Shown piece by piece: positions 43,653 to 56,200 of a stretch of DNA of 64,000 bases. Numbering within the stretch: position 1 is the stretch's first letter; each line of letters opens with the position of its first letter. A program made the position numbers and the translations under genes. The DNA is from Clitopilus passeckerianus (Eukaryota; Basidiomycota; Agaricomycetes; Agaricales; Entolomataceae), in contig CALYLX010000051.1 of NCBI GenBank assembly GCA_944990035.1, positions 105,509 through 169,508 on the forward strand. Reading direction: 5' to 3'. A model generated the notes under the pieces. The model saw nothing but the letters and a program-made list of their open reading frames with translations, was not told the DNA's origin and did no database searches.

Positions 43653-46078
43653 ATGACTTTTCTCCCTCGTGAATGCCTCAGCTGGAGGCGACGGCTGAGC
43701 TACGGAGTGCTCTATCATCGTTTATCATGTCGAGGCCTAAGAACACACAGGGTTCTTAGTCACTCAAGCCCAAAAATTTCGACGAGCCCTTGGGTCTACC
43801 CAATTTCTGCTCTCATACTCGGAGGGGCCGGTATGGCCGCATATGAATACTCAGAGCCATTCAGGCAAACCGTGCTGGCGACAGTGCGGTGTACAAGGGT
43901 CGGAGGTAATATCTTCAGTCATTTCTGGAGATGCATGCTTCTCATTTCCTCCATTAGTTGCGGCAGCCCTTGGAGCGATCGACTACAAATTGACCTTTGC
44001 TCGTTCATACACCTCAGAGGAGGACCAGGTGGAAGCCTATTCAAAATGTCATGCACGTAGTGCGAAGAGGGTGTTGAAATCGTTGCTTGCAAACGGAGGT
44101 TCGTCCCTTTTCTGCCTCCTCATGCTGCAATTATGACAATATCGGGACGACAGGCGTTTTCATTAAACTTGGCCAACATATGGCGTCCCTCATCGTGCTT
44201 CCTGTCGAATGGACAAGCACTATGCGCCCACTTCAGGATCAGTGTGAGCCAACGGCCCACGAAGATTTGGAACGTTTATTCCATTCCGACATGGGCATGT
44301 CGATATCTGAGATCTTTGACGAGTTCGACCCGACACCCATTGGAGTAGCGAGCCTGGCTCAAGTCCACATCGGACGTATGAGGGAGTCTGGTCAGGAGGT
44401 GGCGGTTAAAGTGCGTCAACGTATCATCTTTTTCGATCGGGAACTCATGTCGACGTCATCCAGTTACAGCACCCACATCTTCAAGAGTTCTGTGATGTGG
44501 ACATGAAGATGGTTCAGGTTACTCTAGGTGGGCCCACAAACACGCTCGCGTTTCAATCAATCAACACTCACCGTCCGCTCTAGGCTGGATCAAGTACTGG
44601 TTTCCAGAATTTGAATTTACGTGGCTTGGAGTGAGAGCCATTGCTCTCTATCCAGAAGCATGCAAGTCTGACAGTTAGACAGGAAGAGATGAGGACAAAT
44701 CTGCCCAAGGAAATGGATTTCGTGAACGAGGCTCTCAATGCGGCTAGAACGGAAGTAGACTTCGCGGATATGAGAACTTCACTCTATATACCCAAGGTCT
44801 TGATCGCGAAGAAACGAGTTTTGGTCATGGAATATATCAAAGGCGGGCGGGTGGACGATCTAAAGTATCTTTCGGATGCCAACATTGACCGCAACAAGGT
44901 TGCGCTTGAGCTTTCACGAATATTTAGTCAGATGGTCTTCATCAATGGCTGGTTCCACGCAGTATGTCGCATCTTCACTTGACCCAGTTTCTCCGCTGAT
45001 CATCCTGTACCCTCAGGATCCTCATCCAGGTATTAATCCTCCATCGGACGCCGGTTTAATCTTACTCACGGGCTCTGCAGGCAACCTTCTCATTCGACCT
45101 ACCGGACCAACTTCAAAATCCCCGTTCAATTTCGAAATCGTCCTCCTGGACCATGGCCTCTACTTCGATCTCGATACTCGCCTCCGGGTCAATTACAGTA
45201 AATTATGGCTATCATTAATTGCACCTGCAACACCACAGGTGAACGAAGATAGACGAAAATACGCCGAGGCTGTCGGGAATATTACACCCGATTTAGTAAG
45301 TGTTATCGTGTTTCGTCCACATCACATCTCTGACAGGCTCCTTTCAGTACCCTGTGTTCGAAGCTGCCCTCACTGGCCGTGCTGCACTTGAAGGAACATG
45401 GGGCGAAGAAGAGGAAGCGGAGACTTCGTTCAAACGAGCGTCCGGGATGATTGACGCGATGTCTCAATCCGACGAGGAGATTGAAGTCATTCGCAATGCG
45501 GTCATGAACAAGGAGGGCTTACTGATTTCTGTCCTGGATGTACTTCGCCGCATTCCCAGGAGGGTATTGATGGTGTTAAAGCTAAATGACTTGACTAGGT
45601 GGGCCTGGTGTATCTTGCAGTGCCGTTGAAGGCTGAACCAGCGTTATACAGGAGTCTTGACCATGCCCTCATGACAACACACTCGAATGTAAAGGGTTGC
45701 TTACTTTTTCGTACCGTCTCGATTAACCAAGCTCCAGGTTCGCATATTCCTCATTACATTCAAATTTTGTGCAAAAGCGGTATGGATAGACGACCGGCAA
45801 CGCCTGATCGGCGCTATGAAGAACTCGGGTATATTTTCATTGGGTTTGCTCAAAGACTACTTCTCCTCATGGTGGTATGTCTCGTTCTGAAGCCTTCCAT
45901 GACCCATTTGCTCATGTACTCGACTTGTAGGAGATATAAAAGAAGCTTCACCAAGATCACTTTGATAGAGATGTATATGGACTTGGAGGCTTGGGCAGTG
46001 GTTACTAGGGCATGGATGAGGGGCTTATGGAAGAGAGGGCTTGTTGGGGCGCATGAGGCTGCCGCAGGACTCTCATGA
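43653..46078 (+). CDS. MCP2: ABC1/UbiB-family protein, ADCK1/Mcp2 type (mitochondrial)
   Basis: Atypical kinase-like protein of the mitochondrial inner membrane, linked to lipid homeostasis (yeast Mcp2, human ADCK1). The N-terminus is Arg/Ser-rich, fits a mitochondrial presequence, and is followed by a membrane segment (YPISALILGGAGMAAYEY). ABC1 hallmarks: KxGQ in GVFIKLGQHMASL (about 44150), the VASLAQVH loop, the EVAVK lysine with a splice site directly after it, KEMDFVNEA, the HADPHPGNL catalytic loop (split by an intron near 44955-45075) and LLDHG replacing DFG. About ten short introns, all GT-AG where checked. Length is about 580-600 residues, as expected. Transcribed towards SUB1 (convergent). 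Confidence 0.83.
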
Positions 46079-46215
46079 CGATGATCCAGTGGAGTCATTA
46101 TTGTTATTTCTCATAATCATGGTAGACTATTTTACAACTTGCTGACATGAAATAATTTCAAACATGGTTCAATTTTTCCTACTAGTAGAGAGATGTTCAA
46201 AGCTGGATGCTTGCA

Positions 46216-46851
46216 TCATTTCTTCAATTCTCGGCAAAGTTGGTCGATGGTATCTGCATTGTCTCGCAAGGACTCCCACTAGAGACCGATATTAAGAAGA
46301 TGAAGATTTGAATAAATTGAGTTACAAACCTGTTCCAACGAGAGGGAGATTCCTTTCTTCCCCGGCTTCTCGTCGCCTTCTGCTCCATAAAACTCTCGGA
46401 TGTCAATGAGAGTGACGCCCTTAAACTCGCGCACGGTGGCTCGTTTCTTCTTTCCCAATTCAATGTATTTATCTCCTTCCGCTGACTTTTTCACATTCGA
46501 AGAGGAGCTCTCGGGCGCATGCTAGAAAGCAGTTTTGAGCTGATCGCCACGAATAATAAGTTTGCCATGAGACACTCACTGTTCTAGGTTTCTTGATGGT
46601 CTTCTGCTTTGATACAGGTTCTTCCTCAGAGCTTGATGCATCTCCCTCCTCCTCATCCGAAATTTGCTTTCTCTAGGAAGATGGCTATGAGCAGGTTTCA
46701 AATGCTCACAACAGGCCTTTATATGGGCTACCTTGGATGGTTTCGCCTTGGCCTTTGGCTTAGGCTTTTTGGCTTTGGGCTGTTCTTCTTCCTCGTAATC
46801 ATCGTCATCGAATGAAGCCTCTTCGTCGCTGTCGACCTTCCGTTTAGGCAT
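46216..46851 (-). CDS. SUB1: Transcriptional coactivator Sub1/PC4
   Basis: ssDNA-binding coactivator of RNA polymerase II. The start is MPKRKVDSDEEASFDDDDYEEEE at 46851; a longer in-frame start five codons upstream is unlikely. Several exons: an acidic, then Lys/Pro-rich disordered N-terminus, a second acidic Ser stretch (SDEEEGDASSSEEE), then the PC4 domain (KYIELGKKKRATVREFKG, TLIDIREFYGAEGDEKPGKKGISL). The last exon WESLRDNADTIDQLCRELKK ends at 46216. Domain order is as in yeast Sub1, with a longer acidic N-terminus. Divergent from TOM1 through a shared 445-bp promoter. Confidence 0.88.
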
Positions 46852-47296
46852 GCTGTTACAATTCAAGTTGAGTTGAGTTTGACGCGAAATCGACGCGACG
46901 TGTCACGCGTAATCGCCATTCAAAGGGCGCGCTCGTCACGTGCGAGCACAAGAAAGCACCATTTGTTTTGCGAAAATTCCTGGCTAAGACCTAAGATATT
47001 CCAGAAACTATGAGATTCAGTTCGCATTCAGCTCGCATACTCAGTAACTGAATGTGAGTCGATTCCGTGTATAAATGGAATAGATAAGGACGGAAAATTC
47101 CTCTTCGGTGGCGAAGATCAAGAATTGGCACGGACTTTTACCCGATTTGGTTGCTGACGCAATAAGCGAATCGTTGCCCTGAAATTCTGCCGACTCTTTC
47201 AAGATCCTTCAACGACTTACGTCCACGACTCTCTGCCTTAACGATTGTTGAAGGTTCAACTGTATTTTCATTCATCCCGACTTATCGTCGTGGAAA
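46852..47296. promoter_or_regulatory. Bidirectional promoter SUB1 / TOM1
   Basis: 445 bp between divergent start codons. It contains a CACGTG E-box at 46937-46942 flanked by near-palindromic arms (GCTCG and CGAGC), and ACGCGT (MCB-like) at 46905-46910, close to the SUB1 start. No TATA box seen on the TOM1 side. Confidence 0.5.
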
Positions 47297-50200
47297 ATGA
47301 AGATCGTACGAACATCCAAGAAAGGTGCTCCAGCAGTAAGTTTCATGCTTAGTTTGAGCACATATCACAGTTTGCTCATGCTAAAACCCAAACAGCCTCC
47401 TCAAATAGTGGAACTTGTCACAAAATTATTGAACACAGAAACCGAAGATTTGCCTCAAGTACTCCAGTCTATTGACCAGTGGACGTGGCCTCGCTCCGAT
47501 CTCCATGCCTGGGTGAAGGTGTTGAACAAGTTTGACGCCGTCCTAGAAGACATCATCCGCGAATACGAGGTTGATAAACTCCAAGTCAAGTCATTCTCAC
47601 CAAGTTCGAAGAAGATTGCCATTGCAGTACTAAGATTTGAGAGGCTGCTACTGGAGAATTCGACAAACAGGAAGATCTACAGCTCATACGACGTGGGTTT
47701 CCGAACTGTGCTTCTATTACTAATTACTTAAATTTGTTTTTCTCAGCGGCTCAACAGCTTCTTGTGGTGCTCGGATCTCGATATTGTCATCTTTGCCCTC
47801 AACGTCCTCCTACGTCCCGCACAACAGTATTCGGCGCAAGCATCTGTCAGCCATGCACTGAGCATTTCGCCACCTCGACTCCAAGCTTTATGCAAGCGAT
47901 GGCCGCATATCCGTGAACACACGGTCGGTCTCGCCGATTTCTGCCAACCTGAAGGCAGTTCCAAAGTGGATGCCCTACCTACCGAGGCCCGGGAAGTCAA
48001 CTACACGTTTTACAAGACCGAGAAGGATGGCGCATCCACCGAGCTAAGAAGCCAAGATGCTGATAAAGAGGAGAAAATGGATACGGACAACTCAGATCCC
48101 ACACCATCATCCACACAACCGGCGACTTCTGCGAACGCGCCACCTTCTGGTGCTGTTCAGGTTCACATCAGCGAGCACGAGATTGGGACAAAGTCGGTGA
48201 TTGAGGTGCTCTCCGACGCCGTAAACAAGTACACCCTCCTGACGACGAGAAGTTTGAGCTCCTTTGTCGTATTCGAGCTGCCAAGGCATTAACAAAAGAC
48301 GGACAAGCAGATCGAGCCAAACTTGTTACCATTCGCCTCCTTGCCATTGCTATTTTTGGCCACACCCAACAAGAAACCCAAGCAGCGTCGTCGTTGTTTT
48401 TATACGAGCCCGATCTGATTTCGCATATTGCTGAGCTGCTACAGATCGATCATGGCGTTCCAGTTCGTGTTCAGACTGCTGCTATCGCAGCATTGGACTC
48501 CCTTGGTCGCTACAGAAGCAGGAACCAGGAGGTACTCTCTGCGATCAACGCCGGCGTCAACCATGGCATTCTCATGGCCTTATTCCGCAAAACTATCAAC
48601 GACATCGCCAATCCCAACTCCACTCTCCCCCAGTCATTCACCGATGCTCTTTTGTCGTGGATTACGTACATTTCCTCCCATTCAACTGGCGGAAACATGA
48701 TTGTCGGTGCTGGGTTGATACCTCTACTCATTCAGCTGATCGACATAAAAGTTCCGAGTCGACTCCCAGTCTTGTCAAAGACCATGGCTCTCGTCGACAA
48801 CGTCATGTATGGGTATCCGAATGCGTTCAGCATGTTCTGTAACGCCCATGGTGTGGATACTGTTGTGGGCCGTATTGAAGTAAGTTATCATTTATCATTT
48901 CTAATCTAGTTACTCATCTGCTTGATACACTACAGTACGAAGTAGACCGTGGAATTGAAGATTATAAGAACGCAACGTCTGGTAGCGTGATTACCTCGCA
49001 AGGTCAGTTTAAGTGGTATTCAGAGTTATCAAGCATTCTCACGTCCATTGCAGGTGAACTACCAACCACCCGCAGTGCAGCCATCAAACATATTCTGCGT
49101 TCAATGCACCGAATCATGCAGGCTTCTGGAACTTCGGAAGGTTTGCGGGGGCTGATTGATACCTCCCTTCTAAAATCCGTTCAGAAAATAATCGAGAACC
49201 GTTTGATATTTGGCCCAAATATCCTTCCTATAGGTCCGTGTTCTTACCTCCTAAGGGAATATTAACATACTGATATCTATCTAGCAATCAACATGATGTC
49301 GACTTTTGTTCATAACGAGCCTACCTCGCTCGGCGTCATCCAGGAAGCGAAAGTACCCGAAACGTTCTTCCAGACCATTGAAGCAGGACTGGAGGCATCC
49401 ATTGAGGTGAATTTTCCTAAGCTGCCACAAGCACTGAGCTGACTCGGTTTCGAAGATGATCCAAGCCGTCTCTAATGCTCTGGGAGCACTGTGCTTGAAC
49501 GAAGCCGGCCAAGCTCAAGTCGCTAGGCGTCCGAGTATCATCCCAGGCATTTTCTCTGTATTCACCTCTGAGATACATCTCAAGGTGTTGCTTGAGAAGG
49601 AAAATGCTGTGATGGTTGGAACTTCCATTGATGAGCTCGTCAGACATCATCCCGGCCTAAAACCCGTCGTCTTCGAGTCAATCAAGTCCACGCTCACAAA
49701 GATCGAGGAAATGGGGAGAGCATATCAGGTGCCTGACGATCTCAGGCAATGGTATTTGCTTTCTTCAACATCAAATCCTGCTAGCGATTCAGATGCTGAT
49801 ATCACCATGGAGGACGCGGAGTCTTCAACAGCAGTGTCAGGAGCGACCAGCGTTGCTGGTCGTGTAGAGGAATCAGCTGCAGTTGATCCAGAAGATAAGG
49901 ATGAACCAGTCTCTCACGACAATTTCGTTGTCTCTTGTATGGACGTCTTTGGCCGGGTGAGTGTTGTTTTAATCGCTCGGTACTTTCGGGGCTGAAGAGA
50001 ACCTCAAAGTTCCTAGAGGGCCTATTCCAACATACCCCTCACTGTCGAGATTTCATTCACCTCTCAAATGGTTTGACCTTGCTTGGGAGACTTACCACCC
50101 TGCCATGCTTGCCCTATGATTTCGCGAACAGTGTCGCCTCCGACTCCATGGTCCAGGTCACGCGCACAATTACGGAGACGGCGAGCGATGAGACCTTGTC

Positions 50201-53200
50201 GCACCTGTCAAAGCTTGTCAGGGAGTCTTTAAGCGAAACACGTGGCTTCTGGGAAGCTGTGGAAGACAAATCAAAGCTATTACCTTTCGTCGACCTCTCA
50301 GGTAAGCTGAAAAAGCAATCCTGTCCAGAGCCATGATTTGCTAAACTGAGTTTACACAGCCCACAACGAGGAGAACGCCAACCGCTATTTCAGGTCCCTC
50401 GTCACTCTCCATATTCGTGTCACCTTGCTCGCCGACGTATTCTCCACCGCCGGTTATGCCCACGGAAGAGCTGCCATCGGGCTTCTGCAAACCTTGTTGG
50501 GAAATATGACTCCTGATGTCATTCGAGATCTCGGGTCATTGCACCGTGCTGGTATCTGGGAGAACACACTTCTGAACGCAGGACTCACCGCCCAGGGCAT
50601 TGAAATCAAAGTCACGCCTTTCTCCTCCCCTATGGGCAGAAGCCCCGATTTCTCCAATCCCCAATTGCTTGATGGTGGTGGTATTGAAGGGGAAGTTAGG
50701 ATCGACGGCGAAGCCCCGGTTCTGAATTCAGAGCAACACAGATCACCTGAAAGTACCGAAGTGACCCCTAATGCTGCACACCAGAACGCTCGCGCTTTGA
50801 AACACCTGTCCCATGGATTACCAACGTCGTTGACACCGTTCTTCCAAGGTGAGAGAATATTTTAATGAGCTCCACCAATTTATGCACTGAATCTGATCAA
50901 TCTGAAGCGATGGTGAAGATGTTCCACGTGAGACGCAGCCTAGATGGCGTTCAGAAGAAGCAGGTCACTGAGTCTTCCAAAGTCTTGGCGGAAGTAATGG
51001 TCAAGCATCTCAACCTCCATGCGACTGGTCAGCCCTTCATCTCCTATTTATTACGGTAGAAGCTCATCCCGATTAGCTGATACACCGTCGATGTATGCAT
51101 ACTACACAATGATGTTGGGTTTGTTCACGGTTCTCCTGGTCGATGGTATGCACATTAATCTTGCACTGGATTGTGTACTGTACTAACGCCCTGTTTCGAC
51201 TTAGAGCGTACCTCGGCTCATACTCTCCACACGGTTCAACTCTTCGCTCTCTACCGTGCCGGTGGGTTCGACTCGATCATCTCAATTTGCCGCGCTTTCA
51301 TGGATACCATCGAATCTGTACTCAACATTCGAGAAGACGAGCGCACTGATCTCGAAAAGAAGGAGTTGATTCATGCCTATGGCGGTATCAAAGTAGCCCT
51401 GCATCTCATTCGCCCCATGATAACTTCCAAAGCACTCTTCGAATCCGGACAGACCATGATCCTCGTCACCCGGGATAAGCCAGACACGGACCCTGACTAC
51501 TTTGAGCCTCATAACTTTTTGGTCAAGCTCAGAACTGCCCTGATTCCGGTTGTACGGGGTTTGTGGGAAGCGGATTGGTTACTGTCCGCGCCTCTGAATG
51601 TCATCAAATCCATTGTCAGCGTCACATTGGAGATTGACATTGCAGACGGTGAAGAAACTGGCGATGCCCCCACCAATATAGCAGCGACAATAATCCGGGA
51701 GATTCCCGCCCGACCCACTGGCCCAGATGAAGAGGGTGTTCGCATGTTGACTGAGATGGGTTTCCCCCGCTCCGCCGCCGAACGAGCACTTGTTCGGGTG
51801 AACAATAATATCAACGCCGCCACTGAACTCCTGCTATCTCACCCCTTCCCCCTTCCCCCGGACCCAGTCCAAGAGGAGGTTGCCCCAGGCACGGAATCAG
51901 AACAGGTAGCTGATTCAGCAGATGCTCCTGTCTCCTCTACGGGTACTGACCAGCCTACCGATGACCCGTCTGGTTCCGGATCCGAAGTTCAGGCGCCTAC
52001 ACCCTCTGGGAAGAGCGCTGATCAGTGGAGACAGGAATTGAGCGAGGCAAGGGAACCCCTCCGCGCTGGCCTCAGCCGCAAGGCTCTTCTCCTCATCGAC
52101 GAACATGTCTCTCTCTTGTTCGAACTTCACGTTGTTTTCGCCCGCCCGAACAAATCCCACCAAGCCGTTCAAGACCTCATCGACGATATCAAGCAGTTCT
52201 CTCCTTTCTCCTATGACGTTCAAGAGCAACCGCTTGCAAATAGGTGCCGACTGCTTGCCCTCGTCCTCTCTGAAGCCCCGTCGCTACTAAGCCAAGAAGC
52301 TCGATCATCGCTGATGGACAACCTGTTGGCACTTTTGCTTTCAAGCCACGATCACCCAGACCATCCTCCCCGATGGTTAGCTTCGCACCTGCTTGTGACG
52401 GAGGCCCTCCTCACGTTAGCTGCAGAACCTCGAGCAATCTCATTACCGAAAGAGGGTGAACCCATCAACCCCGAAATTCTAATGGCTGGACCAGATTATA
52501 CCGACGCCAAACCCCGAATTTTTGATTTCTGCATTCGCCTGCTGGAGACGCCAAATCTGCCTGGGGACGAGTTTCTCTCCGTCTTGCGGCTTCTCGTGCT
52601 CCTTACCAGGGATTACGGAACGGCTGGCGTATTCCTACAACGCGGCGGTGTTCCTATGTTATTGAAGCGCGTCAAGGAGGCTGCGGTACCCGGCAGCACC
52701 TCCTACATTGCGATCGTACTGCGACACTTGCTTGAAGACGAGCAGACCATTCGTCAGATTATGCAGCATACTGTCACCCGCTATTTCTCGGGGCCTCGCA
52801 CCCGCAGCGCCGACGTTAACGGATACCTTCGAAACTGCAGTGCGCTAGCTCTTCGCAATCCAAATTTGTTTATCGAGGTTACATCATCACTCTGCCAGCT
52901 TTTGCACCCGCATTCCCCCACACCTATCATTACCCTAAAGCCGCCAACCCCAGCAGCCAAGGAGCCACTGTCGGAAGCGTTGACAAGCTCGCCTACGAAC
53001 GACATGCAGATCGATCCCCCACGGGCTACTCATCCTTCCTCTCCCTCACTGGGGGCAGCCGAAACGGTTGTTCACTTCTTGATAGCCGAACTCATGTCGT
53101 CAATGAAGACCGTGAACGACCCGTCTCCTGCGACCGGTATCGTAACAGCATCGTCGTCGCGAGAAACGAATGCAGGAGATGACCGACCGGCACAAGTCGA

Positions 53201-56200
53201 TATAGAGCCAACCTCCGGAACAACGGAACCTTCCCAGAAAGACACTATCCTGAACATGAGCGACTATTCGTGTTTCTTGATGCAGTGTCTTTCCGAGCTT
53301 TTATTCTCTTACGAACCCTGCAAACTCGCATTCCTGTCTTTCACTTCAAAGAAACGGAATCAGACCCCGCCAAAGAAACGGCGAACAAATTCCGAATGAC
53401 AACCCTCCAGTTCTTCTTGACAGATTTGATCACCTTTGGGACCATTGATCCTCAGCCGAACGAGAGCGCTCGCACCCGAATCAACCTCTGCAACTGGGCC
53501 ATGTCGGTAATAGTCGCTTTATGTGTCGACAACACTCCTCATCACGAAACCAAGGAGCTGTCTCCTGAACTGGTTTCAGTACGCAAGTTCGTTTTCGAGG
53601 CGATTAGTCGTGCTCTCAAAGATTCTCCTGCTTCTAACGGTCTCGATGCACGATACGGCCGGTTACTTGCTATGGCTGACCTCTGCCACCGCCTGCTCAC
53701 AGTGAAGCTCAACAACACGTCCCGGAAGCAGACAGACGAGAACCCTACCCACATCGCCAAGATCATGCTCGAGAAGAATTTTGTGGCGACGCTCACTACT
53801 GCTCTCTCGGAGATTGACTTGAATTATCCAAACGTCCGTGGATTAGTTCCCTCTATTCTTCGGCCACTGGAGTATCTGTAAGTCTTTTAAACTGTGACCC
53901 TGCCAAAGCTGTTACTGACAAAGGCACAAGGACCAAAATAGCAATCAAGATGAGTCGAGCATCGAGCAAAGGCGGCAAGGAATCCATAGAAGGCGTGAAA
54001 TCAGAAAGCGGATCATCGTATGGTTCTAATGTAGATTCGGAGGAGCTGGAAGAGTCAGGACGGGAGGAAACTCCAGACCTGTACCGGAACTCCGCTCTGG
54101 GCATGTACACTGGGGTGAGTAGATTGACGTTCCTCCATGCCCGCCGTCTGATCCACTTGTAGCAAATGGACGACAACCAGTACAATGAGTCTGACATGGA
54201 TGAAGAGGATGAAGAAGAGGATGAAGACGTCGAAATGGACTTTGCCGACGACACCGGTTCAGAAAATACGTCCAATTCTGATGAAGAAGAGGAAGAAATC
54301 GAGGACGAGGACGATGAGGGAGAAGTTTGGGATGAAGGAGATGATGAAGAAGAAGATTTGATTCAGAACGAGGAGGACGAGATCGACGACGAGCAGCAAA
54401 TGGTGGAGGAAGATGAAGAGGGCGACGATGAAGAGATGTGGCAGGTAAGGTCCTAAATGACTTGCCGTGCGAAAACTGCTCATTTTCTTCAGGACGTTCA
54501 TGGCGAGATCGACGGCGTACGGTTGGGAACGGATGGTCTGGACGACGATGAGGAAGGTCACCTTGGTTCGTGATGATCTTAGTAGGGTATCTCGACTATC
54601 ACTAACCTTTTGACTCAGTGCCCATACAGATCGTCCATCAAGAAGAGCACGTCATGGATCCTATGGGTTCAGACGACGAAGACTATGGCAACGACAACAA
54701 TGCCCAGAATGTCTTCAGCTTTAGTGACGGTCTTGTGAACGGTTCAAATAATGTCAATGGAGGGGGTGTTTTCATTCAGCGTCGTCGTGATGGCGGTATG
54801 TAAATTCTACGTGTCAAATCAACGCGTTGCTTATCTCCCAACTCAGAAGGGAATGTGACAGTCTTTGGGCGAGCTAGGAATACCCCGCGACCCCTGCTGA
54901 AGCAGCAACCACCCATCCACTATTGATGGACAACTCAACTCCAGTCCAACGGGCCCCATCTGCACCTCAGCCACCTCGAGGCTTCCGCCAACCGCAGCGC
55001 ATCATCGCAAATGGTGGCACAGAGCTCCTTCAGACCATTGAAGACTTGATTGGCGGAGGTGCCTTCCAACTATTCAACCAAATCATGAGTCGCGGCAACG
55101 GTGGAAACGTAGAAACCATTCGAGTTGACGTTCCTGCTGGCGCCGTTGTGAATCTTCAACGCCGGGGTCCCCAAGTAACTTATGCAACATCCGTTCGTGT
55201 TGAGCCCCGCCAAAACCATCAGGAAGAACGCATTGGACGAGCGTTGGAACCTTTCTTGACATCTCAGAGATGGACACAAGAGGTCAAGATAGTGAACGGA
55301 GAGTTTGTTAATGAGAGGTTGGGCAGGCTTGTAAATCATCTCGTCTTGGCGCTTCTTCCCGCCGCCATGGAAGCTTTGAAACGAGCTAAGGAATTGGAAG
55401 AGGAGGAGGGCAAAAACAGGAGGAGGAAAAAGCAGCAGCAGAAGTCGAAGAAAAGGAGAAAGAGAAAAGCCAGCCAGAGGACACTGCAGAGATTCCAGCA
55501 CCTCCCGAGTCTGTTCCTCAGGGAGCACCAATCAAGTTGATGATCAGATGGTCACCGAATTGCCCTCTGCCACTGCAGTCGCCGATGCTGACATGACCGA
55601 TGCCACTTCGAGTGAAGACCAGCCTGTTTCGGTGGATCCAGAGACATCAACCAGCGCTGGACCATCCGTTCCAGCTGCTAGGGAAAGGGTCACCGTCACG
55701 ATCCACGGGAGCGCCGTGGACATCACAGAGACGGGGATTGACCCTACCTTCCTGGAAGCTCTTCCGGATGACATGAGAGAAGAGGTTCTAAATCAGCACG
55801 TTCGCGAACAAAGAGCAGCTCAAGTTGAACGGCCCGCCGATTCGCAGATCAGTGCCGAATTCCTCGACGCCCTTCCACCCGAGATTCGAGCAGAGATCAT
55901 ACAACAAGAAGCCATGCAAAGGGCTCAACAATCGCGAACTGGAGCGCCCGCTGAAATGGACAACGCAAGCTTCTTCGCCAGCCTTGATCCGTCACTTCGT
56001 CAAACTGTCCTCCTCGAACAAGAGGATGGCGTTATCCGGAATCTCCCCTCCCATATCCTCGCAGAAGTTGGAGAAGCGGGTTTGAGGCAGAGGCAGAGGC
56101 AGTGGCAGCCCCCACGATTGGACACAGGTGGAACGAATGCTCCTCAAACGGTACACCCTACTTCCAAGAAAGCTGTTCCATCCCACGACGCAATCCAGCT

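Noticed and set aside
53853..54561. Minus-strand frames rich in Ser, Leu and Ile opposite the TOM1 acidic tract
   Set aside because: They are the antisense of GAA/GAT-rich acidic codons.
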